Made by a program: the position numbers and the translations under genes
Assembly: GCA_002197995.1 (NCBI GenBank)
Contig: NGZR01000004.1
Span: 1,550,001-1,614,000 of the forward strand
From: Gaeumannomyces sp. JS-464
Taxonomy: Eukaryota; Ascomycota; Sordariomycetes; Magnaporthales; Magnaporthaceae
Direction of reading: 5' to 3'
DNA length: 64,000 nt
The notes under the pieces: model-generated
Database searches by the model: none
Told to the model about the DNA's origin: nothing
The model's input: the letters and a program-made list of their open reading frames with translations, nothing else
Shown: positions 55,567 through 64,000 of the stretch, piece by piece
How positions within the stretch are numbered: position 1 is the stretch's first letter
Layout: every line of letters starts with the position of its first letter

Positions 55567-56950
55567 ACAGTTTTAAATTATAATATAAAAACTGGCTAAA
55601 ATTCGGGAAAAGGTTCGGGGTTACCGTTAATCCGGTTACGAGATTGTATTAAACCAGCGAGCAAACTTAGGAAACGTTTTTTACGGTACGGCTTAACGCC
55701 CGTTTGCTGTAAAAAAAAAGCTTTTTTTTGTTTTAACTTTTACGAAGCCGCTTTTGCATTTAATTAAGCGATAAAAAAACAAACCGCTATAACGGCCTCG
55801 CGTTTAGCAAAAAAAAAAGCGACGAAAAAACGCCCGCGCGTCGGCCGGCTAAAACAAGGCTTAAAAAACGGCCTTTTAATAAAGCTAGCCATTTTATAAT
55901 AGTAAAAGCTTAAATGCACGTCGGGAACCGTTTATTTAAAGTTACATAAATTTTAGCTAAAACCGGATTAAAGTTTAACTAGGATTTAACGCTTTCAAAT
56001 AAAAGGTTTTTTTTAAACCTTTTACACGCTTTTTAAGCATTACTTAAAATATAAGCTTTAAATATTCACCGCGAAAAACTTGTGGAAAAGCCGGTAAAAC
56101 GATTTAAAAAGCTTAATTAAACGGCAATTAATCCGAACTTTTAAAGCTGATAAATCAATAGCTTATTAATAGCTAAACGATAAGGAAAACAAAAAGTTAA
56201 TAATAAATTTAATAAAAAACGACGCGTTAAACGTGTTTTTATAATTAAAGCGTTACAAATAAAGGTATTTTCGTACGTAAAAGTCGTATTTTGTTAAAAT
56301 TATTAAGCAATGTTATTATTAGCTTTAATTTTAAAAGTTAAAAAGCGAAAGGTTTATAAAACACGAAGTTTACTACTAAGTAAGTTATTACAACTATTAC
56401 CGCTCGCTTTTAAATAAATGAAAATAACGTTAATCGCGCCGCGAGTTACGGCATTTAATTACTTTTAAATAAGCGAAAATCTTTTATTAAATCCCGATTT
56501 ATATAAACGCTGGAATTATCGAAAAAAAATTAATAAAAGTTAGCTAGTAAAGTTTAATAAATGCCACTTTCCGTAACCTTTTACCGTAATTTTTACCGTA
56601 ATCCTAATTAAAATTTTAACTAACTTATCGCTACCGTATTAATTACCAAATTGGGTAACGTAAAAAAATATCCGAAACAACCTTTTAATTTAATAGCCGG
56701 CCACCTTTTTAATTTTTAGCTGTTTTTTTCGAAAAAATCACCGTTTAACTCGCTTTAATAAAAGCAATCGAATAGTAATAGCGGCGCACAAAACAATACA
56801 TTTTTTGCTATTTTAAACTTGCTAATCCTATTACGCATTTTTTAAAAAGCCATTTTAATTAAGCTAATATTTTTTTAAACTAATGCTTTAATTAAAAAAC
56901 CGCGATTTCTTTTTAATTCCTTTTACTTAAACGATTTAAACGTAAATTAC
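55567..56950. other. Unassigned AT-rich stretch
   Basis: Plus-strand frames are readable if TAA/TAG are taken as former Gln codons, with a basic segment around 55800-55860 (K-K-K-R-R-K-N-A-R-A). No family recognised. It may belong to the Harbinger element to the right or be a separate relic. Confidence 0.3.
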
Positions 56951-56959
56951 CGCGTATTT

Positions 56960-57920
56960 TTACAAACTTTATAAACCTAATAATCCTTTTACAATCGGTT
57001 AGCTATTAAAATTTAATACTGGATTTAAAACGCTTTTATTATGCCGATTTGCCGCGCGCGGCGTACGTTTTCCCTTTAAACTTAAGCCTTTTTAAACGCA
57101 TTTTCTCCTGCAATTTTAACTCGTTTAAAACCGGAATTAAATGTTAAAAATGCTTTAAATTCCTTTTCCAAAATAAAGTTATACAAGGTTATAACGGCTA
57201 GCACGACGTCGATTTGTACGCGAATACGGTAATCGAGTACGCAACTTTTAATAATTTTCCAACGGCTTTTTAAATAACCGAAAGTCCTTTTAATAATAAC
57301 GCGTATTTTAATATAATGCAGGTTAAAAAGCTTTTTTAAAGTTTTCGGCCGTATAAAGCCGTATTTTTATAAATGGTATTTCGTCGCGCTATAAAAATAT
57401 TACTCGTGTTTAAGCTAAAACCGGCATTTCCGAAGTAAAAATAGCCCGGGGGATCCGAAATCTGTATTTTTAAACCTTTTTAAACATTTAAAAGTCGTAT
57501 ATTAATCCTTTTATGCTTGCCAAAACGAAAACGAACCGCCCGCGGTAATCCATAACCGTTAAAACGTTTTATGTAATAAACTTTTTCCGACTTTTTTAAT
57601 ATACCCCCGTTTTAGCGTTAACTTTAACGTTAATTAAAATCCCGTTAATAGCTTTTAAAACCCAGCGAAAGCCTCCCGGGTTTTTTAACTTTTACAATCG
57701 GTTTAAAAACCTTAAAAGTGCCCGGCAACGTTATAAACGCACGGTAAAGTGCCGTATAGCTCGAAGCACCTCGTGAAAATACCGGTGCGTTATTTCCGGA
57801 CTGCGGCTAAAATGGTAAGCGGCGACCTTAAGCGAAACTCCTTATTTACAAATATATATAGAAAAAAGCGACTTTTTCGCCGAAAAAACCGATTTTAAAC
57901 CAGCGAAACCGGTGTTTTTA
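56960..57920 (-). pseudogene. Harbinger/PIF-type transposase (DDE_Tnp_4-like), RIP-broken
   Basis: Minus strand, several frames and stops. An HTH-like region with L-Y-R-A-F-I-T-L-P near 57720-57760 precedes the catalytic domain. Motif 1 reads K-A-I-N-G-I-L-I at about 57638-57660, where A-I-D-G is typical: the first Asp has become Asn. Motif 2 ends in Y-D-F near 57490. F-G-N-A-G-F at 57417-57437 replaces the usual G-D-A-G. Motif 3 reads I-I-K-R-T-F-G-Y-L-K at 57262-57302, where I-E-R is typical: the catalytic Glu has become Lys. The C-terminal L-Y-N-F-I-L-E lies near 57180. It is family-typical in order and spacing. I found no terminal inverted repeats or TSD. Confidence 0.7.
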
Positions 57921-58519
57921 TTTAACCAATTGCAAAAGCTTTAAAAAATGCTTTAAATAACCCGGAAAAGCTTTTGAAAAGCCGGGGCGGCCTCGGGTTT
58001 TTGCTAATATCGGAAAAGGGTGTCGCCGGAAAAAATCGCCGTATGCACGGTTCGTAAGCCTCCGCTTACGCCCCTAACAAATCTGGAAATGCAAGTGGCT
58101 ACCACGGCTTGCATAAAAAGTAAGAAAATCTAATAGGTTCGACGGCTGTACAAAGCCCGGGAGGTAGCTAGGGAGATAGCCATTGGATAAAGCAAAAAAA
58201 AAGCGAGTTGAACGGTATATTTGGTGCACCTAACGAGCCAAAATTGCGGTTAAAATCAGCGAGTTGTTTACCTTTATTGCCTTAACTTACTGCGGATCTC
58301 CTTTTTTTTATATCCGGCGGCCGGCCTCGAGCCGGATTAAGGGTTATACGTGGTTTATAGGGGCGCCATTTGCGGGACCCGTTGGCCTGGTTAAAACGAT
58401 ACTTTTGGCGGGTTTAAAGCTATATTTATACGGCTTTTTACAAAGGCCAGGGAGCCCTTGGCACGGATTTAAAAACCGGTTTTCAATCGGTTTTTAAAAA
58501 AGTATGTGTAACTTGAAAA
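57921..58519. other. Transition zone with strong inverted repeats, no gene
   Basis: RIP intensity falls from left to right. Hairpins: CGTAAGC/GCTTACG around 58049-58068; a nested ATGCAA-GTGG-CTA-CCAC-GG-CTTGCAT structure at about 58088-58113; CCGGC/GCCGG near 58315-58336; and a perfect 11-bp inverted repeat, TTTAAAAACCG (58468-58478) and CGGTTTTTAAA (58488-58498). No conserved RNA family or coding frame that I can name. Confidence 0.5.
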
Positions 58520-58539
58520 CCGAATTTACTATCAAACAG

Positions 58540-59990
58540 CCTCCAAGGCGCAGTTGAAAAGCTCGAATACAATCGCGGTTCACCTGGCTACCGCAACGGA
58601 CGTGGCTTTTGGTTCCCCCAAAATGACAACGACTACCCCAAGAAATGGCTTGACCTCGTGGACAGCGCCATGGTGCCGGATGGCATAGACTACACCAGGA
58701 ACAACGAAGCACACGGGACGGCTCGTCTTTCGGCCACGCGGGATCTGATGCCCCAGGTGTGGTGGTTAACGGTCGGGGCATATCTGTCAATAACTACTTG
58801 GGTGAGCAGTGGAAAGACGCTATAGTGGGCGGTCACATTCTCAGGCTTAAAACCTACTATCACAGTCACAGTCTGGCTGACATTGAGCACAGGTTCGCTT
58901 TCAGCGCCCCGAAGCCGTGCCTACCATCGACCAGTTCCCTTACCTTTTAACCAAGCTTATGGATTACCAGCTTCGTGGAGTTGCCAAGGGTCTGGTCGGC
59001 CTCCAGGGACCAATGATGGGATATGTCAACGCAGACGAAATGGGTCTTGGAAAAACCCTACAAACCATCGTGGTGCTCGTTAAGGCCAAGAACCGCGATA
59101 TTCTACTTCCAAACCAGATCACTTTGGTTGTCACTACCAAGGCTTCCATCACCCAATGGGAGGAGGAATTTCGGGTCCACTTCCGCCCTGTGAGTATTCG
59201 CCATGCTAATTCCAATAACAATCCTAGGCAATTAACCTTTCTGGCATGTGGTAGCCATATTTAACGACAACTTCGTATAGGCAAATCGGCCCCGGGTTCT
59301 AGTCGTGGGGAAAACGAAAGGCCTAACTGCTGATTACATCATGCAACAGCAGCCGGACTTCGTTCTCACGACTTATGGCAAGATGCTGTACGAGTGGAAA
59401 GCTTGGTCAGACTATTTTGATCACTACATGCTGATCGCCATCCACCGGGGGGAGGGGAGCGAACATGGCTCCAGCCACATACGGATCGACCTTTAAGGCT
59501 CCATCATGCCCGAACCTCTCCATCCTTTCCACACGATGGAGGGAAACCGAGCGGCCATGGGTCGTTGTCATGGACGAGGTGCAGAATGCACACAAGCAAG
59601 GCAACAAGACCCACACCGCTCTGAAAAGGTCTTCGCTTCCAAAGTTATTGCACTTCCGGCACGGCGATCCTAGACCATTGGTACGAGGTCTTCGGGGTTT
59701 TGGACTTCCTGCCGGGTCAACATCCCTTTCGAGAACGAGACACATTCAACAAAGTCTTCGGAGGGGACGCCAAGGGGAGCAGTGTGGCTTTCCCTTCGCT
59801 GAGCAAGCTGGACCGACTGATCCGCTTCCTCATGGGTTCATCTTTTCCCGGCCGGCCTCTCTCCTCAATCTCCCTCCTGTCGAGCATGCTACAGTCTTGT
59901 ATGAAGTCGACGACGACCTCCCTTTTCTAATTGCCTGCTGTGTTAAATATTTCTGCTCCACGGCAAACGTAGGAAGATGGCGAGGCTAGC
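58540..59990 (+). pseudogene. SNF2-family helicase-like ATPase, N-terminal half, frameshifted
   Basis: Normal GC and codon use, unlike everything around it. Coherent segments lie in different frames: about 58550-58735 (D-Y-P-K-K-W-L-D-L-V-D); 58759-58900 (Y-L-G-E-Q-W-K-D-A-I-V-G-G-H); 58905-59264 with Y-Q-L-R-G-V-A-K-G-L and Walker A D-E-M-G-L-G-K-T-L-Q-T-I at about 59034-59070, then V-V-T-T-K-A-S-I-T-Q-W; 59305-59450 with F-V-L-T-T-Y-G-K-M-L; about 59560-59630 with V-V-M-D-E-V-Q-N-A-H (DExx box); and about 59640-59860 with T-S-G-T-A-I-L-D-H-W (motif III). Small indels and stops separate them. The second RecA lobe is absent. A pseudogene of a chromatin-remodelling or DNA-repair type ATPase. 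Confidence 0.85.
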
Positions 59991-60029
59991 TCTGCCGTCG
60001 GCCACATCACCGTTGCTCTAGGGTTGGCG

Positions 60030-60243
60030 GAAACCCATGGGTCCTAAAATGGGTCCGACCCATTTGGGTTCAAAACCCATAAACAGGGGTCTTTTAGGTC
60101 TTTTTTTGGGTCCTGGGTTTTTGGGTTTGGGTCCATTTTGGGTCCGGGTCTAAAAGTTTGGGTAATTTTTAGGTTAGGTCCTTTGGGTCCTGGGTTTTTT
60201 TAAGTCCAAAAAAAAGTTAAAAAAAAAAAAAAAAAAAAAAAAA
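60030..60243. repeat. GGGTCC/GGGTTT-rich low-complexity DNA ending in poly-A
   Basis: Irregular tandem of GGGTCC, GGGTTTT and TTTGGGTCC words over about 170 bp, with an inverted GGACCC word near 60055, then a run of about 25 A at 60219-60243. It marks the right border of the normal-composition island. It may be the end of a transposon; I cannot assign it. Confidence 0.6.
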
Positions 60244-61359
60244 GTAAAATATATGGCTTTTCCGGCGTTATAAATAATAAATATAATAGTTTTAACAATA
60301 TTATACGGTATAATAGCGATAAATATGCGAAATATAGCTAAATTACGAATGTTAATAATGTCGTTATTATTACTATTATTACCTTAAATATACGTTAAAG
60401 CGTTTGCGAATAAAGGGTTTTATTAATTGCTAAATTGTTAATTTAGCAATTTGGGCGGAAAATAAACCAATGCAAAAGAATAAAAAAACGCCATTTATAC
60501 CATTAAGCTATTATTTTTTTTAATCGTTTTCGTGGTTATTTTTATAAAATCCCTGTTTATATATTAATTTTGCCAGTATTTAAACCCCAATTTCCTAACT
60601 TTCGTTATTATTAAGGTTATAACCGGAAGTATAACCGATTTTAATCGCGAAAGTTTTTGTATTTTTAATTAGTTAAAAAGGTAAAAGTTTATTTTTAAGA
60701 AAATAACCCAAATGCATGGGATAAAAGCTTACGTGGGATAAAAATAACCTATTATAGTAAATTAGGTAAAGCCGGTAAGCTTTATATTTTTTGCTTAAAT
60801 AGTAACTCGCTTAGCGTAAATAGCGTTAAAATTAGCGGCTAAAAAAAATTAGTAAAATTTTGTAAAATAATATGGTAATAATAAAGGTTATAACAGTAAA
60901 TATACTGGCGAAAATGCAGGTAAAATATGCTTTAGTAGCCTTTTAAAAGGCATTAAAAGCAATGCGCTAAAATACGCATATCCCTGCCGAAAAGTAGGTT
61001 TTACGTAATTTCCTTTACGACGCGGGCGAAAGGAGTTTTAAAAATAAAAAGGTCGAACGATTTTTAATATTGTTTAATTTCGCGCAAAGCGATAGCTGGA
61101 AATAATTAGTAAAAAATGGCGAAAAAAAAAATAAAAGGTAACATATTGCCAGGTTTCCAGCAACGCTTTTTGCGACCAGCAATAGCGGTATTAACCGCCC
61201 GATTAGCTTTCGCAGTAAAGGCTATATAAGGGCTTTTTCCGCTAACGAAAGGACGAGGTATAATAAATACGCGTTTAATAAAACGACGGAAGCGCGGAAA
61301 TGAAAAGTCGCGTAAAAGCGCCGGTAGTGGTAAGCGAAATGGCGGGAAGGCGATTTAAG
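60244..61359. other. Unassigned AT-rich, RIP-like DNA
   Basis: No recognisable frame, repeat or domain. Some purine-rich GGTAATAA-type words recur but without clear periodicity. Confidence 0.3.
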
Positions 61360-61423
61360 TGCGCAAAAATTTAGGTACGCAAAAATTTGGGTACGCAAAA
61401 ATTTGGGTACGCAAAAATTTGGG
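61360..61423. repeat. 16-bp tandem repeat, four copies
   Basis: Unit TACGCAAAAATTTGGG at 61376-61391, 61392-61407 and 61408-61423 (three perfect), preceded by a variant TGCGCAAAAATTTAGG at 61360-61375. A short minisatellite with no spacer structure. Confidence 0.92.
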
Positions 61424-63599
61424 TAATAACGCGGGTAATAACAAAAGAAAAAGGCAGGAAAATTTAAATCGAAAAAAAAGGCGGTCGGGAATTCGAAAGT
61501 GGAAGTAATTCGTATAACATTAAATTAAGGCTTAAAAAATTAACCTAACTAATTAAAATCGAAAAAATCCACATATATCCATTTTCGGAAAAAGCGATTT
61601 AACCGCATTTTAATAATTATTTTTACCAACCACCTGGAATTTTAATTCCTTCCATTATAACTTTTTAACCTTTTAATTACAGCATTTCGTTTAAATTCCG
61701 CCAATTGGGTTATAATAAAAGTTATAACAATGCCAAACGCCCGCGCGCGGGCGTCGCGATCGCTATAGCTATACCGCTAAAAAGAAAACGCGAAACCGAT
61801 AATCGGAACACTTTTAAATCGCGTAAGCGATTTGCGAATATAAATGCCGAAAAAACTAAATAATACAATGCGTACACGCGATTTAATATGGCGAAATCGC
61901 GCGGTTTTAAAACGCTTCGAAAAATAACTAAATACTAAACCGCTAATCCAGTTAAACGCCAGCTTTTAAAAACCGAAGTGGAAAAGAAGTAGTTAATAAA
62001 AAGTAAATAAATATATTATAACCCTTATTATAACTAATAATTAACATTATTAATAGGAAAGCTAAAAGCACGTGTTTCGGCAACCTTCCACGCTTTCGAA
62101 AGCACGGCTCGCTTTTTAAGTATAAAGTTAATTAAAAGGATAATTATGTAAAAAGCGATAACGAAAAGCATTAGGTTAAAAAAAATCCCGACGATTACGC
62201 GAATAAATTCGAAGTTATTACGCTTTAAAAAAATAATCCGGGTAAAAAATCCTGATATATTTATTTAATTTCTTTTATCTTCGTTTTTAACTGTTTTAAT
62301 ATATTTTTTTTTTATATTTCGTTAATTTGCCATATATTAAATAAAATAAAACGAATATACCCCTGGTAAAATCCAAATAAAATGGAATTCGAACCGACAT
62401 TTTCGCCGCTATTTATTTAGCGATTTTAACGTTAAAACCATAGTTTAAAGGTTAATTTTTCTCTTTTTTAAAAGCATAAATATCGATCCGCGTAATACGA
62501 AACGCCAAGTTTAAAAGGAAATGCGCAAACGGAAAGTCCGATTTAAAATGGTAAATTTTGCATCGATTTAATAAGTAATAATAAAGGTTATAACGAATAT
62601 TAATAAACCTAAACGGCTAATTTTTTAGCATACGTTTAATAAAACCGTAACTAATGGGTTAAACTTTTAACATTATACGAAAAGGTTAAATTTTTTTCGC
62701 AAAAAGCTTAAACTTTTGCTCGCGAAATTTTAAAAGTAATGCAAGCGTTTAAAAACCGCACGTTAAAGTTGCACCCCGCCGGCTTTTTATCGGAAAAACC
62801 GCTATTTTTACTACGGGTATTTAGCATTAAATCGGCGCCGTTAATTTAAAACAATCGCAACGATAGGATAATGCGGTTAAAAAACGTCGGCATACTTCGC
62901 GTAACGCCGGTATTAGCATTAAAAGCCAAATAATCCAGCGGATAAAATTCCGGTTTTAAACTATTGTTTTTCGCGTTATAAACCGGCGTAAACGGGAAAT
63001 TTCCGCAGGTTACCCGTTTCCTTTTTACATTATAAAATATTTAATTTCCACCGGACGGTTCCAGCTAAAAGGTAATAACGGAGGTAATAATAAAGGTAAT
63101 AATTAGGTAATTTTGCCATTTCCAAGCGGTATATAGCGGGACATTACTTCCAAAAAGTGGAATATAGCTAAAAGCTTAAAGCAAAAGCGTAAAATGGTGG
63201 GGATAATAAAATTGCCGGTTTTAAAAGCGTTTATGCTAAAAGGATAAAAGCATTTCGACGAAAATATTGCAAAGATTTAACGCAATGGCTAATTTGGAAG
63301 TTAAAAAGGAAAAAAGGCTTTTATATCATTTTTTACCCTTTTACATAGCAAAATAAATTAAAGCATAAAAATAATAACATTAATGCTTTTTATAATATAA
63401 AGAATTTAAATAAAATATATGTTTAATGTTTATAAAAATATTGTTTTTACGAAAAATTAATATAAATAATTTTACGTTTAATTTATATTAAATATTATTT
63501 AAAAAAATATAACGGTGCTGTAAATAATGCATATTAAATAATTGGTAAACTTATATTTTAAAAACCTTAAAAAGGTTTAATTTAAGCGAAAAATTATAC
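61424..63599. other. Unassigned degenerate DNA with two readable frames
   Basis: A plus-strand frame from ATG 61730 (M-P-N-A-R-A-R-A-S-R-S-L) stays readable to about 62270 if TAA/TAG are ignored; it is basic, with R-D-L-I-W-R-N-R. Its start overlaps a perfect 18-bp palindrome at 61737-61754. A minus-strand frame about 63060-62700 reads L-D-Y-L-A-F-N-A and S-M-P-T-F-F-N-R-I. Neither is recognised. Both could be remnants of one or two DNA transposons. Confidence 0.3.
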
Positions 63600-63870
63600 T
63601 GTGATTTATAAGCGAATGGGTTATAGCAAAATTTTATATTAACCGCGATTTTTAATACTTTTGTTAATTCGGTTAATTTACGTTTAAATATAATTAAATT
63701 TTAATTGGTTATATGTAATTATAACGGGGTTTATTAATAAATAACGCATATTAACAAATAACGTATTTTAAAATTAATATTAAATAATATTTTTAATACT
63801 TTTATTACCTTAACTAATTTAAATTTAAATTTAACTAAATTTAAACGGGTTATATATAACGAAATGTTTA
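63600..63870. repeat. Two direct repeats headed by Fot1-TIR-like sequence
   Basis: Each unit starts with a TIR-like word: TGTGATTTATAAGCGAATGG at about 63599, like the Fot1-D TIR region, and ACGGGGTTTATTAATAAATA at 63723, like the Fot1-C TIR. Each then runs into a similar TTTTTAATACTTTT...GGTTATAT segment (63649-63717 and 63790-63855). Probably MITE-like derivatives or deleted pogo ends. The remaining bases to 64000 are AT-rich without features. Confidence 0.5.
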
Positions 63871-64000
63871 ATTTAATTTAATTTTTTAGCATTTTTATTA
63901 TTACTTTTTTAAATGTTATAAATTAACTTATATAGCTTAATTTTAGCGTTAAAGCTTTGCTTTATAGCTTATATATAACCCTTTTTATAATTTTAAGCTT

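Noticed and set aside
58349..58361. ACGTGGTTTATA match to a Fot1 terminal inverted repeat
   Set aside because: Only 12 bp, no partner end, no TA duplication and no transposase sequence nearby. Chance or a tiny remnant.
58540..59990. SNF2 segment as a functional host gene with introns
   Set aside because: Frame changes occur within conserved motif blocks, without consistent GT...AG borders and with in-frame stops, and the second helicase lobe is missing.
61360..61423. Regularly repeated 16-bp unit considered as a CRISPR-like array
   Set aside because: Direct tandem units with no spacers, in eukaryotic DNA; a minisatellite.
63300..64000. AT-rich right end considered as centromeric or telomeric DNA
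   Set aside because: No telomere repeat and no long-period satellite. AT richness is explained by RIP of repeats.

Overview
This is a 64 kb window of filamentous-fungal heterochromatin, most likely Pezizomycotina. Almost all of it is nested, degenerate transposable elements carrying heavy C-to-T / G-to-A decay typical of repeat-induced point mutation (RIP). The coding frames of recognisable transposon proteins are broken almost only by TAA/TAG where CAA/CAG or TGG would be expected. AT content is very high, yet CpG stays common. No intact host gene is visible, and most open stretches are antisense shadows that simply lack RIP stops.

Layout. 1-1495: 3' end of a Ty3/gypsy chromovirus (family G1, copy El-1). 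1496-5905: a reverse-oriented G1 copy (El-1b) split by a Fot1/pogo transposon (Fot1-A). 6028-6139: an LTR piece. 6138-11500: a Tad1-like LINE on the minus strand (LINE-1). 11500-22167: a second gypsy family (G2, plus strand), split by Fot1-B and Fot1-C; Fot1-C itself contains a 1.96-kb LTR element (LARD-like) with a gag-like fragment. 22168-29399: a complete G1 copy (El-2, minus strand) with both LTRs and a 5-bp target duplication. 29400-30902: unassigned. 30903-46670: G1 copy El-3 (plus strand), lacking its RT/RNase H region, split by a SINE-like insertion, by G1 copy El-4 (minus strand, itself holding a solo LTR) and by Fot1-D inside its 3' LTR. 46671-52536: LINE-2 (plus strand). 53708-55564: Fot1-E. 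About 56.9-57.9 kb: a Harbinger/PIF-type transposase relic. 58.5-60.0 kb: an island of nearly normal composition with a frameshifted SNF2-type helicase pseudogene. 60.0-64.0 kb: low-complexity GGGTCC-rich DNA, a 16-bp tandem repeat, AT-rich unassigned DNA and TIR-like repeats.

What stands out. (1) Every G1 copy whose 3' region is visible carries, antisense to gag-pol, a small cysteine-rich/coiled-coil reading frame; in four copies a tRNA-like sequence follows it on the same strand. El-1b has only the truncated 3' part of that frame plus a poorer tRNA-like unit. (2) A tRNA-headed, LINE-tailed SINE-like element sits inside El-3 with an 11-13 bp target duplication. (3) The two inverted LINE copies have exchanged flanks: a 16-bp target duplication is split between 6122-6137 and 46655-46670, implying an inversion of about 40 kb. 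(4) The SNF2 relic escaped RIP while both its flanks did not.

All element names (G1, G2, El-1 to El-4, Fot1-A to -E, LINE-1/2) are local labels. Family assignments rest on motifs read from translation by eye; no database search was run.
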